A stretch of DNA of 64,000 bases from Pseudoalteromonas rubra (lineage in GTDB: Bacteria; Pseudomonadota; Gammaproteobacteria; Enterobacterales; Alteromonadaceae): assembly GCF_005887115.1 (NCBI RefSeq), contig NZ_PNCJ01000028.1:1-64000 (forward strand). Direction: 5' to 3'. A model generated the notes under the pieces. It did no database searches, had not been told where the DNA came from, and saw nothing but the letters and a program-made list of their open reading frames with translations. Of this stretch, positions 53,854 through 63,330 are shown piece by piece. The first letter of the stretch is position 1. Each line of letters begins with the position of its first letter. Both the position numbers and the translations under genes were made by a program.

Positions 53854-55230
53854 TCACACAAACAATGCACTGACCTGGAAGAGCTTTTCAACCACGCCAA
53901 TCTGCTTTTTGTCGATCAGGAACATGATGACGTGGTCACCCGACAGAATAATGGTGTCATCGTGGGCGATCAGCACGTCGTCGTCACGGACGATGGCGCC
54001 AATGGTGGTGCCCGCAGGTAGCTTGATGTCTCGAATCGCACGGCCCACCACCTTCGAGGTGTTTTCGTCACCATGTGCAACTGCTTCGATGGCTTCAGCA
54101 GCGCCTTTACGCAGTGAGTAAACATTTACTATATCACCACGTCTGACATGTGTGAGCAAGGCTGAAATAGTCGCCTGCTGAGGTGAGATAGCAATGTCGA
54201 TTTCTCCACCCTGTACCAGGTCAACATAAGCACCTCGCTGGATGAGGACCATGGTTTTCTGGGCACCCATACGTTTAGCGAGCATGGCAGCCATGATGTT
54301 GGCTTCATCATCATTGGTCACCGCAATAAAGACATCGACCTGTTCGATATGCTCTTCGGATAATAGCTCCTGATCAGAGGCATCACCACAGAATACCACC
54401 GTATTGTCGAGCATTTCGGACAGAGAAGAGGCCCTGTCAAGGTTACGCTCAATCAGCTTAACACTGTGGTTTTTCTCCAACGATCTCGCCAATCCGGCCC
54501 CGATATTTCCCCCTCCGGCAATCATAATTTTTCGATACGAGCGTTCGAGTTTCTGTAGCTCGTTCATGACTGCACGAATGTGCTTGGTTGCTGCGATGAA
54601 GAATACCTCATCATCGGCCTCGATCACTGTGGTCCCTAAAGGTTTAATGGCTTTACCCTGGCGATAAATTGCCGCCACCCGGGTATCAACATTAGGAATA
54701 TGCTCTTTCAGTGCAGACAGGGCATAGCCAACCAACAGGCCACCATAGTAGGCCTTAACGGCAACCAGCGATAACATACCATCAGCAAACTGCAGCACCT
54801 GCAATGCACCTGGGTAATCGATCAGGCGACGAATATAACGAGTAACCAATTGCTCCGGTGCGATATAGTGATCGACTGGCAGGTCATCATTATGGAATAG
54901 CTTCTCCCGATACTTCAGGTATTGCTCAGAGCGGATCCGAGCAATTTTAGTTGGCGTATTAAAAATACTATAGGCCACCTGACAGGCTATCATATTGACT
55001 TCATCCGAGCTGGTCACCGCAATAACCATATCGGCATCTTCGGCACCGGCCTGCCTGAGGACATCTGGATGTGCGCTGTGTCCCGTTACGCCTTGCAGAT
55101 CATATTTGTCCTGCAATTCCCTCAGTCGCTCGCCGTCAATGTCTACCACGGTGATTTCGTTCTGTTCGCCGACCAGGTTTTCGGCCAGTGTACCGCCGAC
55201 TTGTCCGGCGCCTAAGATGATGATTTTCAT
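53854..55230 (-). CDS. trkA: Trk potassium transporter regulatory subunit TrkA
   Basis: This 458-aa cytoplasmic protein has two RCK modules, each with a Rossmann motif (ILGAGQVGGTLAENL at the start, IAGGGNIGAGLARSLE near 236) and a TrkA-C domain. It binds NAD(H)/ATP and gates TrkH. It lies 17 bases behind rsmB in the rsmB-trkA pair typical of gammaproteobacteria. Confidence 0.98.
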   Translation of the reverse strand: MKIIILGAGQVGGTLAENLVGEQNEITVVDIDGERLRELQDKYDLQGVTGHSAHPDVLRQAGAEDADMVIAVTSSDEVNMIACQVAYSIFNTPTKIARIRSEQYLKYREKLFHNDDLPVDHYIAPEQLVTRYIRRLIDYPGALQVLQFADGMLSLVAVKAYYGGLLVGYALSALKEHIPNVDTRVAAIYRQGKAIKPLGTTVIEADDEVFFIAATKHIRAVMNELQKLERSYRKIMIAGGGNIGAGLARSLEKNHSVKLIERNLDRASSLSEMLDNTVVFCGDASDQELLSEEHIEQVDVFIAVTNDDEANIMAAMLAKRMGAQKTMVLIQRGAYVDLVQGGEIDIAISPQQATISALLTHVRRGDIVNVYSLRKGAAEAIEAVAHGDENTSKVVGRAIRDIKLPAGTTIGAIVRDDDVLIAHDDTIILSGDHVIMFLIDKKQIGVVEKLFQVSALFV

Positions 55231-55247
55231 AAGCTAGTCTAGCGCTA

Positions 55248-56531
55248 TTATTGTTTTTTCAGCCGTGCGTAATAAAAGCCATCGGTCTGGCCTGGCAGCA
55301 ATTGCAATCCGGGTTTATCCGGCGTGTCCTGTGCATGCAGCGGGGTGAGCTGAGCATCCGCCGTGCGTGCTAAAAATGCCGTTACTTGCTCGGTATTTTC
55401 CTGAGGCAGCACAGAGCAGGTTGCATACACTAACGTACCGCCGGGCTTCAGCAGTGGCCAGATGGCATCCAGAATGCTGGCCTGTAAGGCCGCCAGCTCA
55501 TCGATGTCGGTGGCACGACGCAACCATTTGATGTCCGGGTGTCGACGGATCACGCCGGTTGCCGAGCAGGGCACATCTAATAAAATGCGATCAAACTGCT
55601 CGCCCTGCCACCAGGTATCCGGAGTTGCAGCATTGGCTTCAAGACACTGGGCACTGAGATGCAGACGCTTAAGATTTTCGTCGACGCGTTTGAGGCGCTC
55701 ACCATCGGCATCCAAAGCAATCACATTGGCATCGGCCAGCTCCAGAATATGGCAGGTTTTGCCACCCGGAGCGGCACAGGCATCCAGAATGTGCTCACCA
55801 TCTTGTGGGTCCAGTAAACGGGCTGCCATTTGCGCTGCGGCATCCTGCACTGAGCTGGCACCCTGAGCAAAGTCTGGTAGCTGCTGTACATCCACAGGTT
55901 TGGTCAGCAAAATGCCATCTGCAAAGTCCGGGTCCAGCGTATGCGCAATGCCTTCACCATCGAGGCGTGCAGCATAGTCTGTGGTGCTCGACTGGCGTTG
56001 GTTAACACGTAACCACATAGGTGCTTGCTGCTGGTTGTCATGCAAAATTTCTTGCCATTGCTGTGGGTAAGCTGCCTGTAGCTTTTTAATAAACCAGCCC
56101 GGGTGATTGTATTTGCATACCGGGATGGCATCGGCGCTGGCTTCTAACGTATCCTGAGCGCGCTGAAAGTTACGTAACACCGCGTTGATAAGCCCCTTAA
56201 GTCCGGGTGCCTGAAGCTTATTGGCTGCATTAACGGTTTCGGCGACGGCCGCATGAGCGGGCACGCGCATGTGTTGTAGCTGATAAATACCTACATACAA
56301 TAAGAACTGAAAAACCCGGTTCTTGCCTTTGAGTGGCTGTTCCAGCAGCTGCTGACAATAGTGCTCCAGACTTGGCAGGTAGCGCAAAACGCCATAGCAG
56401 ATCTGTTGTAACAAGGCACGGTCTTTTACTGGTAACTGACGGCTGGCGTAGGGTAATTGGGTAGTCAGTGACTGGCCTTTATCAACAACCTGAAACAGGG
56501 TTTGCGCGGCAAGCGCGCGTACATTGGCCAT
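55248..56531 (-). CDS. rsmB: 16S rRNA m5C967 methyltransferase
   Basis: The 427-aa enzyme has an N-terminal NusB-like RNA-binding domain (about 1-135) and the SAM domain with ILDACAAPGGKTCHILEL, DVPCSATGVIRRHPDIKW (motif IV Cys) and VYATCSVLPQEN (motif VI catalytic Cys). It overlaps fmt by one base at its start (fmt ends at 56531). Confidence 0.98.
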   Translation of the reverse strand: MANVRALAAQTLFQVVDKGQSLTTQLPYASRQLPVKDRALLQQICYGVLRYLPSLEHYCQQLLEQPLKGKNRVFQFLLYVGIYQLQHMRVPAHAAVAETVNAANKLQAPGLKGLINAVLRNFQRAQDTLEASADAIPVCKYNHPGWFIKKLQAAYPQQWQEILHDNQQQAPMWLRVNQRQSSTTDYAARLDGEGIAHTLDPDFADGILLTKPVDVQQLPDFAQGASSVQDAAAQMAARLLDPQDGEHILDACAAPGGKTCHILELADANVIALDADGERLKRVDENLKRLHLSAQCLEANAATPDTWWQGEQFDRILLDVPCSATGVIRRHPDIKWLRRATDIDELAALQASILDAIWPLLKPGGTLVYATCSVLPQENTEQVTAFLARTADAQLTPLHAQDTPDKPGLQLLPGQTDGFYYARLKKQ

Positions 56532-57475
56532 CAGGCACCCACCTGGCTACCGGGGGTTACCCAGTCGCTGCGACCGTTTAAAAAGTCTTGTGCCGACATG
56601 GGCTTTTTACCTTGAGGCTGAAGTTGCGTGATGGTAAGTGCTTGGTCACCACAAGCAATGGTGATGCCGGCTTTATCGGCACTGAGTACCTGACCGGGCG
56701 TGCCTTGCTGCGATACCACAGTCGCCTGCCAAACCTTAACCGTTTGACCTTGCATCTGGGTGTAGCAGACCGGCCAGGGATTAAAGGCGCGGATGTTACG
56801 CTCAATTTGTGCCGCGTCCATTGTCCAGTCTATATTGGCTTCTTCTTTAGACAGCTTTTTGGCGTAATTTGCCAGTGCATCATCCTGCGGCTCGGCACTA
56901 AGCTTGTCTTCGGCCAGTTTGTCTAGTGTTTCTACTAATGCATCGGGTCCCAGCTCGGCCAGTTTGTTATACAGGCTGGCACTGGTTTCGTCCTGGTCAA
57001 TTGGACAAGTTGCAATGTGCAGCATGTCGCCGGTATCCAGGCCTTCATCCATTTGCATAATGGTGACGCCTGTCTCTTTATCGCCAGCCCAGATAGCACG
57101 CTGGATTGGCGCCGCGCCACGCCAGCGTGGCAAGATTGAACCATGTACGTTGAGACAGCCAAGTCTTGGCGTATCTAAAATAGCTTTTGGTAATAACAGG
57201 CCATAAGCCACCACAACCATTACGTCGGCTTCCAGCGCAGCAAGATCCGCTTGGGCATCGTCAGACTTGAGAGACTGAGGCTGATAGACCGGTAGGTTAT
57301 GTTCCAGTGCCAGGGTTTTTACTTCGCTGGCTTTGAGTTTTTTACCGCGACCGGCAGGGCGGTCGGGCTGGCTGTATACAGCGACAACGTCATGATGTGA
57401 TGCGATCAGCGCTGCCAAGTGCTTGGCAGCAAAATCCGGGGTGCCCGCAAAGACAATACGCAGAGATTTGCTCAC
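56531..57475 (-). CDS. fmt: Methionyl-tRNA formyltransferase
   Basis: This 314-aa enzyme has the N-terminal formyl-transfer domain with VFAGTPDFAAKHLAAL and the signature GCLNVHGSILPRWRGAAPIQRAI (Asn, His, with the usual Asp further on), and a C-terminal tRNA-binding domain. It formylates initiator Met-tRNA. It is linked to def upstream and rsmB downstream. Confidence 0.98.
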   Translation of the reverse strand: MSKSLRIVFAGTPDFAAKHLAALIASHHDVVAVYSQPDRPAGRGKKLKASEVKTLALEHNLPVYQPQSLKSDDAQADLAALEADVMVVVAYGLLLPKAILDTPRLGCLNVHGSILPRWRGAAPIQRAIWAGDKETGVTIMQMDEGLDTGDMLHIATCPIDQDETSASLYNKLAELGPDALVETLDKLAEDKLSAEPQDDALANYAKKLSKEEANIDWTMDAAQIERNIRAFNPWPVCYTQMQGQTVKVWQATVVSQQGTPGQVLSADKAGITIACGDQALTITQLQPQGKKPMSAQDFLNGRSDWVTPGSQVGA

Positions 57476-57521
57476 TTAAGATCCCAGTTTAGGTAGTAAT
57501 TAATAGTCGGTAACGACACGC

Positions 57522-58031
57522 TTACGCGCGTGCCGCCAGTTTGGCTTCTTTTTCGATTTTTTTACGGATCCGCTGACGCTTCAGTGGCGACAAGTAATCG
57601 ATGAACAACTTGCCCTGCAGGTGGTCGAGTTCGTGCTGTACGCACACAGCTAACAAACCATCAGCGTCAAATTCGTAGCTTTCGCCGTGCTCGTTAAGTG
57701 CTTTAACGGTGACGGTTTCTGCGCGATCCACTTTGGCGTAAGAATAAGGCACAGACAAACAGCCCTCTTCGCTGATGGTTGAGCCATCTTTGGCCGTGAT
57801 TTCAGGGTTGATCAACACGCGTGGCTCGTTGCGCTCTTCTGATACATCGATCACCACAATGCGCTGGTGAATATCTACCTGCGTGGCGGCAAGGCCAATA
57901 CCATTTTCTTCATACATGGTTTCCAGCATGTCCGCGACAATCTGACGGATCTCGTCATTCACTTCGGCGACCGGCTTTGCAACCGTACGCAAACGCTCAT
58001 CTGGAAAACTCAGTACTGCTAACTTAGCCAT
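57522..58031 (-). CDS. def: Peptide deformylase
   Basis: This 169-aa metalloenzyme has all three family motifs: GIGLAATQ, EEGCLSVP (metal Cys) and QHELDHLQG (HExxH). It removes formyl from new proteins. It is the first gene of def-fmt-rsmB-trkA, divergent from the LysM gene across 116 bases. Confidence 0.99.
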   Translation of the reverse strand: MAKLAVLSFPDERLRTVAKPVAEVNDEIRQIVADMLETMYEENGIGLAATQVDIHQRIVVIDVSEERNEPRVLINPEITAKDGSTISEEGCLSVPYSYAKVDRAETVTVKALNEHGESYEFDADGLLAVCVQHELDHLQGKLFIDYLSPLKRQRIRKKIEKEAKLAARA

Positions 58032-58147
58032 AGATACCTTTTACACTTGAATTAAATGGGGTAATGTATGCTCTTATTTTAGCCATTCACGTTCCCCTTT
58101 AACAGGTTTTGGTGGATAATATCGAAAAATAACTCAAGGAAGCCTGC

Positions 58148-59269
58148 ATGAAATCTCATATTGCCGCCCTTTTGCTGGCAACGAGTGCTGTTTTTCCTGC
58201 CCTAGCACAAACGCTGGCGGTTAAAACCAGTGCGCCCGAGCGTTATGTTGTTAAAAAAGGGGATACCCTATGGGATATTTCGGGCCTGTATCTGAACAGT
58301 CCCTGGAAGTGGCCTGCTTTGTGGCAGTGGAATCCCCAGATCAACAACCCGCACCTGATTTATCCGGGAGACGTTTTATCGTTACATTACGACAGCGAGG
58401 GTAACCCACGCCTGAGCGTGGCGAAAGGAGTGCGTCGACTCTCCCCTCAGGCCCGTGTCGTAAGCGATAAAAACCAGGCTATACCGACTTTACCTTTGGC
58501 AGTGATGGAGCCCTTTATGCGCTTTGAGCAGGCATTGGGGGAATCGGACTTTGACCAGTTGCCGATGGTTTTGGGGTCAAACTTCAACTACAAAATGAAC
58601 ATTGAAGGTCACCTGCTATATGTTAAAGGGGATCTGCCGCGTGGTGGTAACTATGGTATTTACCGCAAGGGAGATGCCTATCGGGATCCAGATAACGGCG
58701 CGATATTGGCGTATGAGTCTATTCTGGTAGGGACTGGCCGTGTGATCAGGACTGGTAACATTGAGGCTGGTGAGCCGAGCACAGTGAAGATTGAGTCGGT
58801 TCGTCGCGAAGTGAAGCCCAGTGATGTACTGATGCCCATTTCTAGCGGACAAACTTATTCAGCAAATTTCAAAATGACTCAGCCGGTGCAGGCCATTTCA
58901 GGCAACATCATTGCGAGCAGCAATAAGTTGCGTGAGTTCAGCACCATGGCGGTTGTGGTTATCGACTTAGGTCGTAAAGATGACCTGCAAGAGGGGAACG
59001 TGCTTGCAATCCATCGTCAGTCACCTACAGTGATTGAGAAGGAGACTGGCCCCAGTTATATCGAAGATGCCAGCAGCCTGGACAAAGTTATCACCGAAGT
59101 TAGTGAATGGTTTGGCGAAGACAATGATGAGGACAGCGTCGTCTGGCACATGCCGAAGGAAAAAGTTGGTGAGTTAATGCTGTTTAAGGTGTATGACAAC
59201 ATCAGTTATGCCATGGTTACAAAAACACGTCAGCCCGTGCGAGTGGGAGACTCTGTTAGCAGTCGCTAA
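58148..59269 (+). CDS. LysM-domain periplasmic protein
   Basis: The 373-aa product has a signal peptide (1-20, ending FPALAQ) and one LysM module at about 31-82 (YVVKKGDTLWDISGLYL, NPHLIYPGDVLSLHY), which binds peptidoglycan. The rest is a beta-rich region without recognised catalytic residues. The gene is conserved between def and dprA in many gammaproteobacteria; the function is unknown. Confidence 0.9.
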   Translation: MKSHIAALLLATSAVFPALAQTLAVKTSAPERYVVKKGDTLWDISGLYLNSPWKWPALWQWNPQINNPHLIYPGDVLSLHYDSEGNPRLSVAKGVRRLSPQARVVSDKNQAIPTLPLAVMEPFMRFEQALGESDFDQLPMVLGSNFNYKMNIEGHLLYVKGDLPRGGNYGIYRKGDAYRDPDNGAILAYESILVGTGRVIRTGNIEAGEPSTVKIESVRREVKPSDVLMPISSGQTYSANFKMTQPVQAISGNIIASSNKLREFSTMAVVVIDLGRKDDLQEGNVLAIHRQSPTVIEKETGPSYIEDASSLDKVITEVSEWFGEDNDEDSVVWHMPKEKVGELMLFKVYDNISYAMVTKTRQPVRVGDSVSSR

Positions 59270-59339
59270 AGTCCTCCTCTTGTCCGGGTAAAGCTTAAAT
59301 GAGTTAAGCATAGTACGACGACAAGCTCAGGGAGGGCGC

Positions 59340-60419
59340 ATGACAACATTGGATTTACGGCACAGCCTGGCACTAAGGATATGTCCCGGGCTGGGCAGCT
59401 CCACGCTGGAGCGGGCCATTCAACATCTCGCGCCCGTCGAACTCTTTACTGTTTCGCCACTCAGATTGCGCGAAGTTGGGTTGCCTCAGGCAGCAATCCA
59501 ATACCTGCAGGCGCCAGACTGGCATTTTGTCGATACCCTTATTCAGCAGTGTATTACGCAGCATATTCAATTGGTTGGTTACTTTGATGCCGCCTATCCC
59601 CTATTATTAAAACAGATCAGCAGTGCCCCTTTGATGCTCTTTTGTAAAGGGCGATTGTCTTTATTATCTCAACCACAAATTGCCATTGTAGGGAGTCGGA
59701 ATGCCACAGCTACCGGACTGGATATAGCCAGAGAGTTTGGTCGCGCGCTCAGTGATGTGGGTATGGCTGTGACTTCCGGGCTTGCCAGGGGCGTCGATGG
59801 TGCGGCGCACCAGGGCGCATTGAGTCAGGGAGGGGCGACCCTGGCTGTGCTTGGTACCGGAGTCGATGTGGTGTATCCGCGCAGACACAGCCGGCTATAT
59901 CAGCAGGTAGCGGAACAGGGGTTGTTGATTAGCGAATTTCTCCCCGGCAGTCAGCCCAAGGCGGAGCACTTTCCTCGTCGTAACCGGATTATTTCCGGGT
60001 TGTCACTTGGGGTATTGGTTGTTGAAGCCGAAATAAAGAGTGGTTCTTTAATCACCGCGCGGTATGCGCTGGAGCAAAACAAAGAAGTGTTTGCGGTGCC
60101 CGGATCGATCCGTAATCCTTTATCTCAGGGGTGTCATCATTTATTAAAAGACGGCGCAAAATTAACCGAGCGAGTTGAGGATATTCTCGAAGAGGTAAGA
60201 TTTTTCTCCGAAAACGGTCTATATATAGTAGAAAGTGACAAAAAACAGGAGCACTGCCCCGTATTGCAACATCTCGGCTTTGAGGTAACCAGTGTAGATA
60301 CCTTATCGCAGAGGACTCAGTGGCCAGTAGAGAAGGTGCTTGCCAGACTACTGGACCTTGAGCTTGAAGACAAAGTAGAACGCGTATTAGACGGCTACAT
60401 CAAATTAGCGAGGGGTTAA
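59340..60419 (+). CDS. dprA: DNA processing protein DprA
   Basis: This 359-aa protein has a Rossmann-like core with PQIAIVGSRNATATGLDIARE, SGLARGVDGAAHQGAL, FPRRNRIISGLS and a C-terminal winged-helix-like domain. It loads RecA on incoming single-stranded DNA in transformation and is present also in species not known to be competent. It is two bases before smg. Confidence 0.97.
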   Translation: MTTLDLRHSLALRICPGLGSSTLERAIQHLAPVELFTVSPLRLREVGLPQAAIQYLQAPDWHFVDTLIQQCITQHIQLVGYFDAAYPLLLKQISSAPLMLFCKGRLSLLSQPQIAIVGSRNATATGLDIAREFGRALSDVGMAVTSGLARGVDGAAHQGALSQGGATLAVLGTGVDVVYPRRHSRLYQQVAEQGLLISEFLPGSQPKAEHFPRRNRIISGLSLGVLVVEAEIKSGSLITARYALEQNKEVFAVPGSIRNPLSQGCHHLLKDGAKLTERVEDILEEVRFFSENGLYIVESDKKQEHCPVLQHLGFEVTSVDTLSQRTQWPVEKVLARLLDLELEDKVERVLDGYIKLARG

Positions 60420-60421
60420 TT

Positions 60422-60895
60422 ATGTTTGATATCCTAATGTATTTATTCGAAAACTATATTCACAGCGAAGCGGATATCTTCGTCGAACAAAACGAACTCA
60501 CTGATGAACTGGTCGGGGCCGGTTTCAATCAAGACGAGATTTACAAAGCACTGGACTGGCTGGAGCAACTAGCCGATTTACAGCAGTCTGATGAAATTCC
60601 TTATTTAAATGCCCGCCCGGATAGCGCGATCCGGATCTACACAGAGCAAGAATGTACCATGCTGGATATTGAGTGCCGGGGCTTTTTAATGTTTGTTGAG
60701 CAAATTGGAGTGATAGACAGCACAACCCGTGAAATGATCATAGACCGTTTATGTGCGCTGGATAAGCCGACTATCTGCCTGGATGATCTGAAATGGGTGA
60801 TCCTGATGGTGCTGTTTAATGTGCCTGGTAAAGAGCATGCCTATGCCCAGATGGAAGACCTTATCTTTGAAGAACCCACAGGTCCGCTGCACTAA
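60422..60895 (+). CDS. smg: Smg family (DUF494) protein
   Basis: This 157-aa acidic protein starts MFDILMYLFENYIHSEADIF, the family's conserved N-terminus. The function is unknown; it always travels with dprA. An inverted repeat GTCAGGC/GCCTGAC at 60932-60950 behind it may be a weak terminator. Confidence 0.93.
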   Translation: MFDILMYLFENYIHSEADIFVEQNELTDELVGAGFNQDEIYKALDWLEQLADLQQSDEIPYLNARPDSAIRIYTEQECTMLDIECRGFLMFVEQIGVIDSTTREMIIDRLCALDKPTICLDDLKWVILMVLFNVPGKEHAYAQMEDLIFEEPTGPLH

Positions 60896-61035
60896 TCCGC
60901 TTACTTTCTCCAGAAGGCACAATTTCGTAAGGTCAGGCGTACTGCCTGACTGACGCATCTTTGTTCCTTATATCACTTTCCCTTGATACTATTATGGGCG
61001 CAAAACCATAAGGGTGAAGTGGACGGGGATTTGTT

Positions 61036-61605
61036 ATGAGTAAAATAGATCATTCATTGTTTAATGCAGATCAACATGCCTTGGAGCGGGAATATGAAGT
61101 CTGCCCTAAGTGCGGCTCTGAACTGGTGATCAAACACAGTAAGTCGGGCCCTTTCCTTGGCTGTGCCAGCTATCCGGCTTGTGACTATATTCGTGCCATC
61201 GCCCATCATGATAACCATGATATTAAGGTGCTGGAAGACAGTGCCTGTCCTTTGTGTAGCGAGCCATTGGTCGTACGTAATGGTCGCTATGGCATGTTTA
61301 TCGGGTGTACTGGCTATCCTCAGTGTCACTATATTGCCCACGATGATGAGCCAGAAGAAGCGTCGGGTCCGTCCTGTCCCAAGTGCCAAAAAGGCACCTT
61401 ACACAAACGCAAGAATAAGTATGGCAAGTTTTTTTATGCCTGCGATGCTTACCCACAGTGCAAGTACAGTGTGAATCACCCACCAGTTGCACATCCTTGT
61501 GAGGCCTGTGGCTGGCCCATCATGGTGCAAAAACACCGGGGTGGAAAAGCTGTGCTACAATGCCCGCAGAAAGTTTGTCAGCATACAATTGAGGAGCCTC
61601 AGTGA
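61036..61605 (+). CDS. Topoisomerase I C-terminal-like zinc finger protein
   Basis: This 189-aa protein consists of four C4 zinc ribbons: CPKCGSELVIKHSKSGPFLG, CPLCSEPLVVRNGRYG, CPKCQKGTLHKRKNKYG and CEACGWPIMVQKH, each followed by a second Cys pair. They match the C-terminal repeats of DNA topoisomerase I (YrdD-like), without any catalytic domain. It probably binds single-stranded DNA. Its stop overlaps the tsaC start (GTGA). Confidence 0.92.
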   Translation: MSKIDHSLFNADQHALEREYEVCPKCGSELVIKHSKSGPFLGCASYPACDYIRAIAHHDNHDIKVLEDSACPLCSEPLVVRNGRYGMFIGCTGYPQCHYIAHDDEPEEASGPSCPKCQKGTLHKRKNKYGKFFYACDAYPQCKYSVNHPPVAHPCEACGWPIMVQKHRGGKAVLQCPQKVCQHTIEEPQ

Positions 61606-62177
61606 GCGAACAAGATACGCAACGTCAGTTACCCCAAAATGCCGTCGAAGCATTACAACAGGGGGGGCTGATCTGTTACCCGACCGAAGCCATTTTTGGT
61701 CTGGGCTGTGATCCCGATAACGAACAAGCCGTCCATGCGCTGTTGGCACTGAAAGACCGCCCGGTAGAAAAAGGGCTGATCCTCATTGCCGATAATTTTG
61801 CTCAGTGCCTGCCGTACGTCGATGACAGTAAAATCCCGCAGGACAAACGCGCAGAAATATTTTCATCCTGGCCCGGCCCGGTGACCTGGTTGTTACCAGT
61901 AAAAGCGAGCGCACCAGAGTGGGTGACGGGCGGCAACCCGAGTATCGCAATTCGCGTGACCGATCACCCCGTTGTGAAAGAGCTGTGTCAGGCATTTGGC
62001 AAACCGATTGTGTCTACCAGTGCCAACTTCAGTGGCGAAGAGCCGGCTAAGACCTTGGCAGAAGCTCAGGCGGCATTTGGTGATCGGGTGGCATTTTATC
62101 AAACCGGTGAGCTGGGAAAACAAACCAGTCCAAGTCAGATCCGTGATGCCTTAAGTGGCAAGATCATAAGGAGTTAA
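61602..62177 (+). CDS. tsaC: Threonylcarbamoyl-AMP synthase
   Basis: This 191-aa short-form YrdC protein has a GTG start overlapping the upstream stop. Motifs are GGLICYPTEAIFGLGCDP, LKDRPVEKGLILIA and STSANFSGEEP. It makes the precursor of t6A37 in tRNA. It lacks the C-terminal Sua5 domain. It overlaps hemF by one base (TAATG). Confidence 0.97.
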   Translation: MSEQDTQRQLPQNAVEALQQGGLICYPTEAIFGLGCDPDNEQAVHALLALKDRPVEKGLILIADNFAQCLPYVDDSKIPQDKRAEIFSSWPGPVTWLLPVKASAPEWVTGGNPSIAIRVTDHPVVKELCQAFGKPIVSTSANFSGEEPAKTLAEAQAAFGDRVAFYQTGELGKQTSPSQIRDALSGKIIRS

Positions 62178-63112
62178 TGACGTTGAGTCAGGTAAACCTA
62201 GAATCCGTTAAAGCCTTCTTACTCGCCCTGCAGGACGAAATTTGTCAGGGTCTGGAGCAGGCGGATGGCAGTGGCAAATTTGTTGAAGATGCATGGCAGC
62301 GTGAAGAGGGCGGCGGTGGTCGTACGCGTGTAATGCGCGACGGTGCCGTAATAGAGCAAGGGGGTGTGAACTTCTCTCACGTCTATGGCGCGTCGATGCC
62401 AGCTTCTGCCACAGCCCATCGGCCTGAACTGGCAGGGCGCAGCTTCCATGCCTGCGGTGTGTCTTTGGTGATCCACCCCAAAAACCCGCATATTCCCACA
62501 AGTCACGCCAATGTGCGTTTTTTCATCGCTGAGAAAGAAGGGGAAGATCCCATCTGGTGGTTTGGCGGTGGCTTTGATCTTACACCTTTCTACCCGGTGC
62601 TCGAAGATGTCAAGCACTGGCACAGTGTTGCCAAAGCGGTATGTGAGCCGTTTGGTGAGCAGGTTTACGATGACTATAAAAAGTGGTGTGACGATTACTT
62701 CTATCTCAAGCATCGTAAAGAAACCCGGGGTGTGGGTGGTTTGTTCTTTGACGATCTCAACGAGTGGGGTTTCGACACCAGCTTTGCCTTTATGCAAGCC
62801 GTAGGCAGAGGCTTCCTGGATGCCTATGTGCCCATCATGGAAAAGCGTAAAGATACGCCGTTCAGCGAAGCACAGCGTCAGTTCCAGTTATATCGTCGCG
62901 GCCGATATGTGGAGTTTAACCTGGTCTGGGATCGTGGCACTTTGTTTGGTCTGCAAACGGGTGGGCGGACAGAGTCTATTCTGATGTCGATGCCTCCGCT
63001 GGCACGCTGGGAATATGACTTTACGCCGGCCGAAGACGCGCCTGAAGCATTATTGTACAAGCACTTTTTGCGTCCGCGAGACTGGTTGGCTATGACGTCG
63101 CTAGATGACTAA
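62177..63112 (+). CDS. hemF: Oxygen-dependent coproporphyrinogen III oxidase
   Basis: This 311-aa enzyme of haem synthesis has the signatures GGVNFSHVYG, WWFGGGFDLTPFYP, KKWCDDYFYLKHRKETRGVG and EFNLVWDRGTLFGLQTGG. It is the last gene of the dprA-smg-zinc finger-tsaC-hemF series. It is not followed by aroE, which often comes next; a MITE-like repeat lies there. Confidence 0.98.
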   Translation: MTLSQVNLESVKAFLLALQDEICQGLEQADGSGKFVEDAWQREEGGGGRTRVMRDGAVIEQGGVNFSHVYGASMPASATAHRPELAGRSFHACGVSLVIHPKNPHIPTSHANVRFFIAEKEGEDPIWWFGGGFDLTPFYPVLEDVKHWHSVAKAVCEPFGEQVYDDYKKWCDDYFYLKHRKETRGVGGLFFDDLNEWGFDTSFAFMQAVGRGFLDAYVPIMEKRKDTPFSEAQRQFQLYRRGRYVEFNLVWDRGTLFGLQTGGRTESILMSMPPLARWEYDFTPAEDAPEALLYKHFLRPRDWLAMTSLDD

Positions 63113-63128
63113 TTCGACTACATAATAA

Positions 63129-63288
63129 TACCAATTTCACTTAATACCTGTTCAATTTGACGGAGCAAATAGGGCGCTAACGGCGTTAAAAATTTCTTGT
63201 TTAGAACAACTAAATAGCAAAATTTTTGCCTTGTTATCGACCCTATTTTCTCGCCTCAAAATAGAACACTTAATTAAGCAAATTGCTA
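63129..63288 (+). repeat. MITE-like element, 160 bp
   Basis: It starts TACCAATTTCACTTAATACC and ends with an inverted counterpart (TTAATTAAGCAAATTGCTA). Its left flank (about 79 bases, including TTTGACGGAGCAAATA) and right flank (about 55 bases, including CAAAATAGAACACTTAATTA) match the element at 9627-9850 in opposite orientation. Its centre is only 26 bases. It has no coding capacity. Confidence 0.75.
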
Positions 63289-63316
63289 TAAAAAAGGCGC
63301 CGGTGGCGCCTTTTTT
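63289..63316. terminator. Bidirectional terminator between hemF and chemotaxis receptor gene
   Basis: The stem AAAAAAGGCGCC/GGCGCCTTTTTT with loop GGT is flanked by A- and T-runs, and serves the two convergent genes. Confidence 0.92.
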
Positions 63317-63330
63317 GTATCAGGATAGTA

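Noticed and set aside
62219..62797. 192-aa minus-strand frame within hemF
   Set aside because: Antisense shadow; hemF motifs are intact on the other strand.
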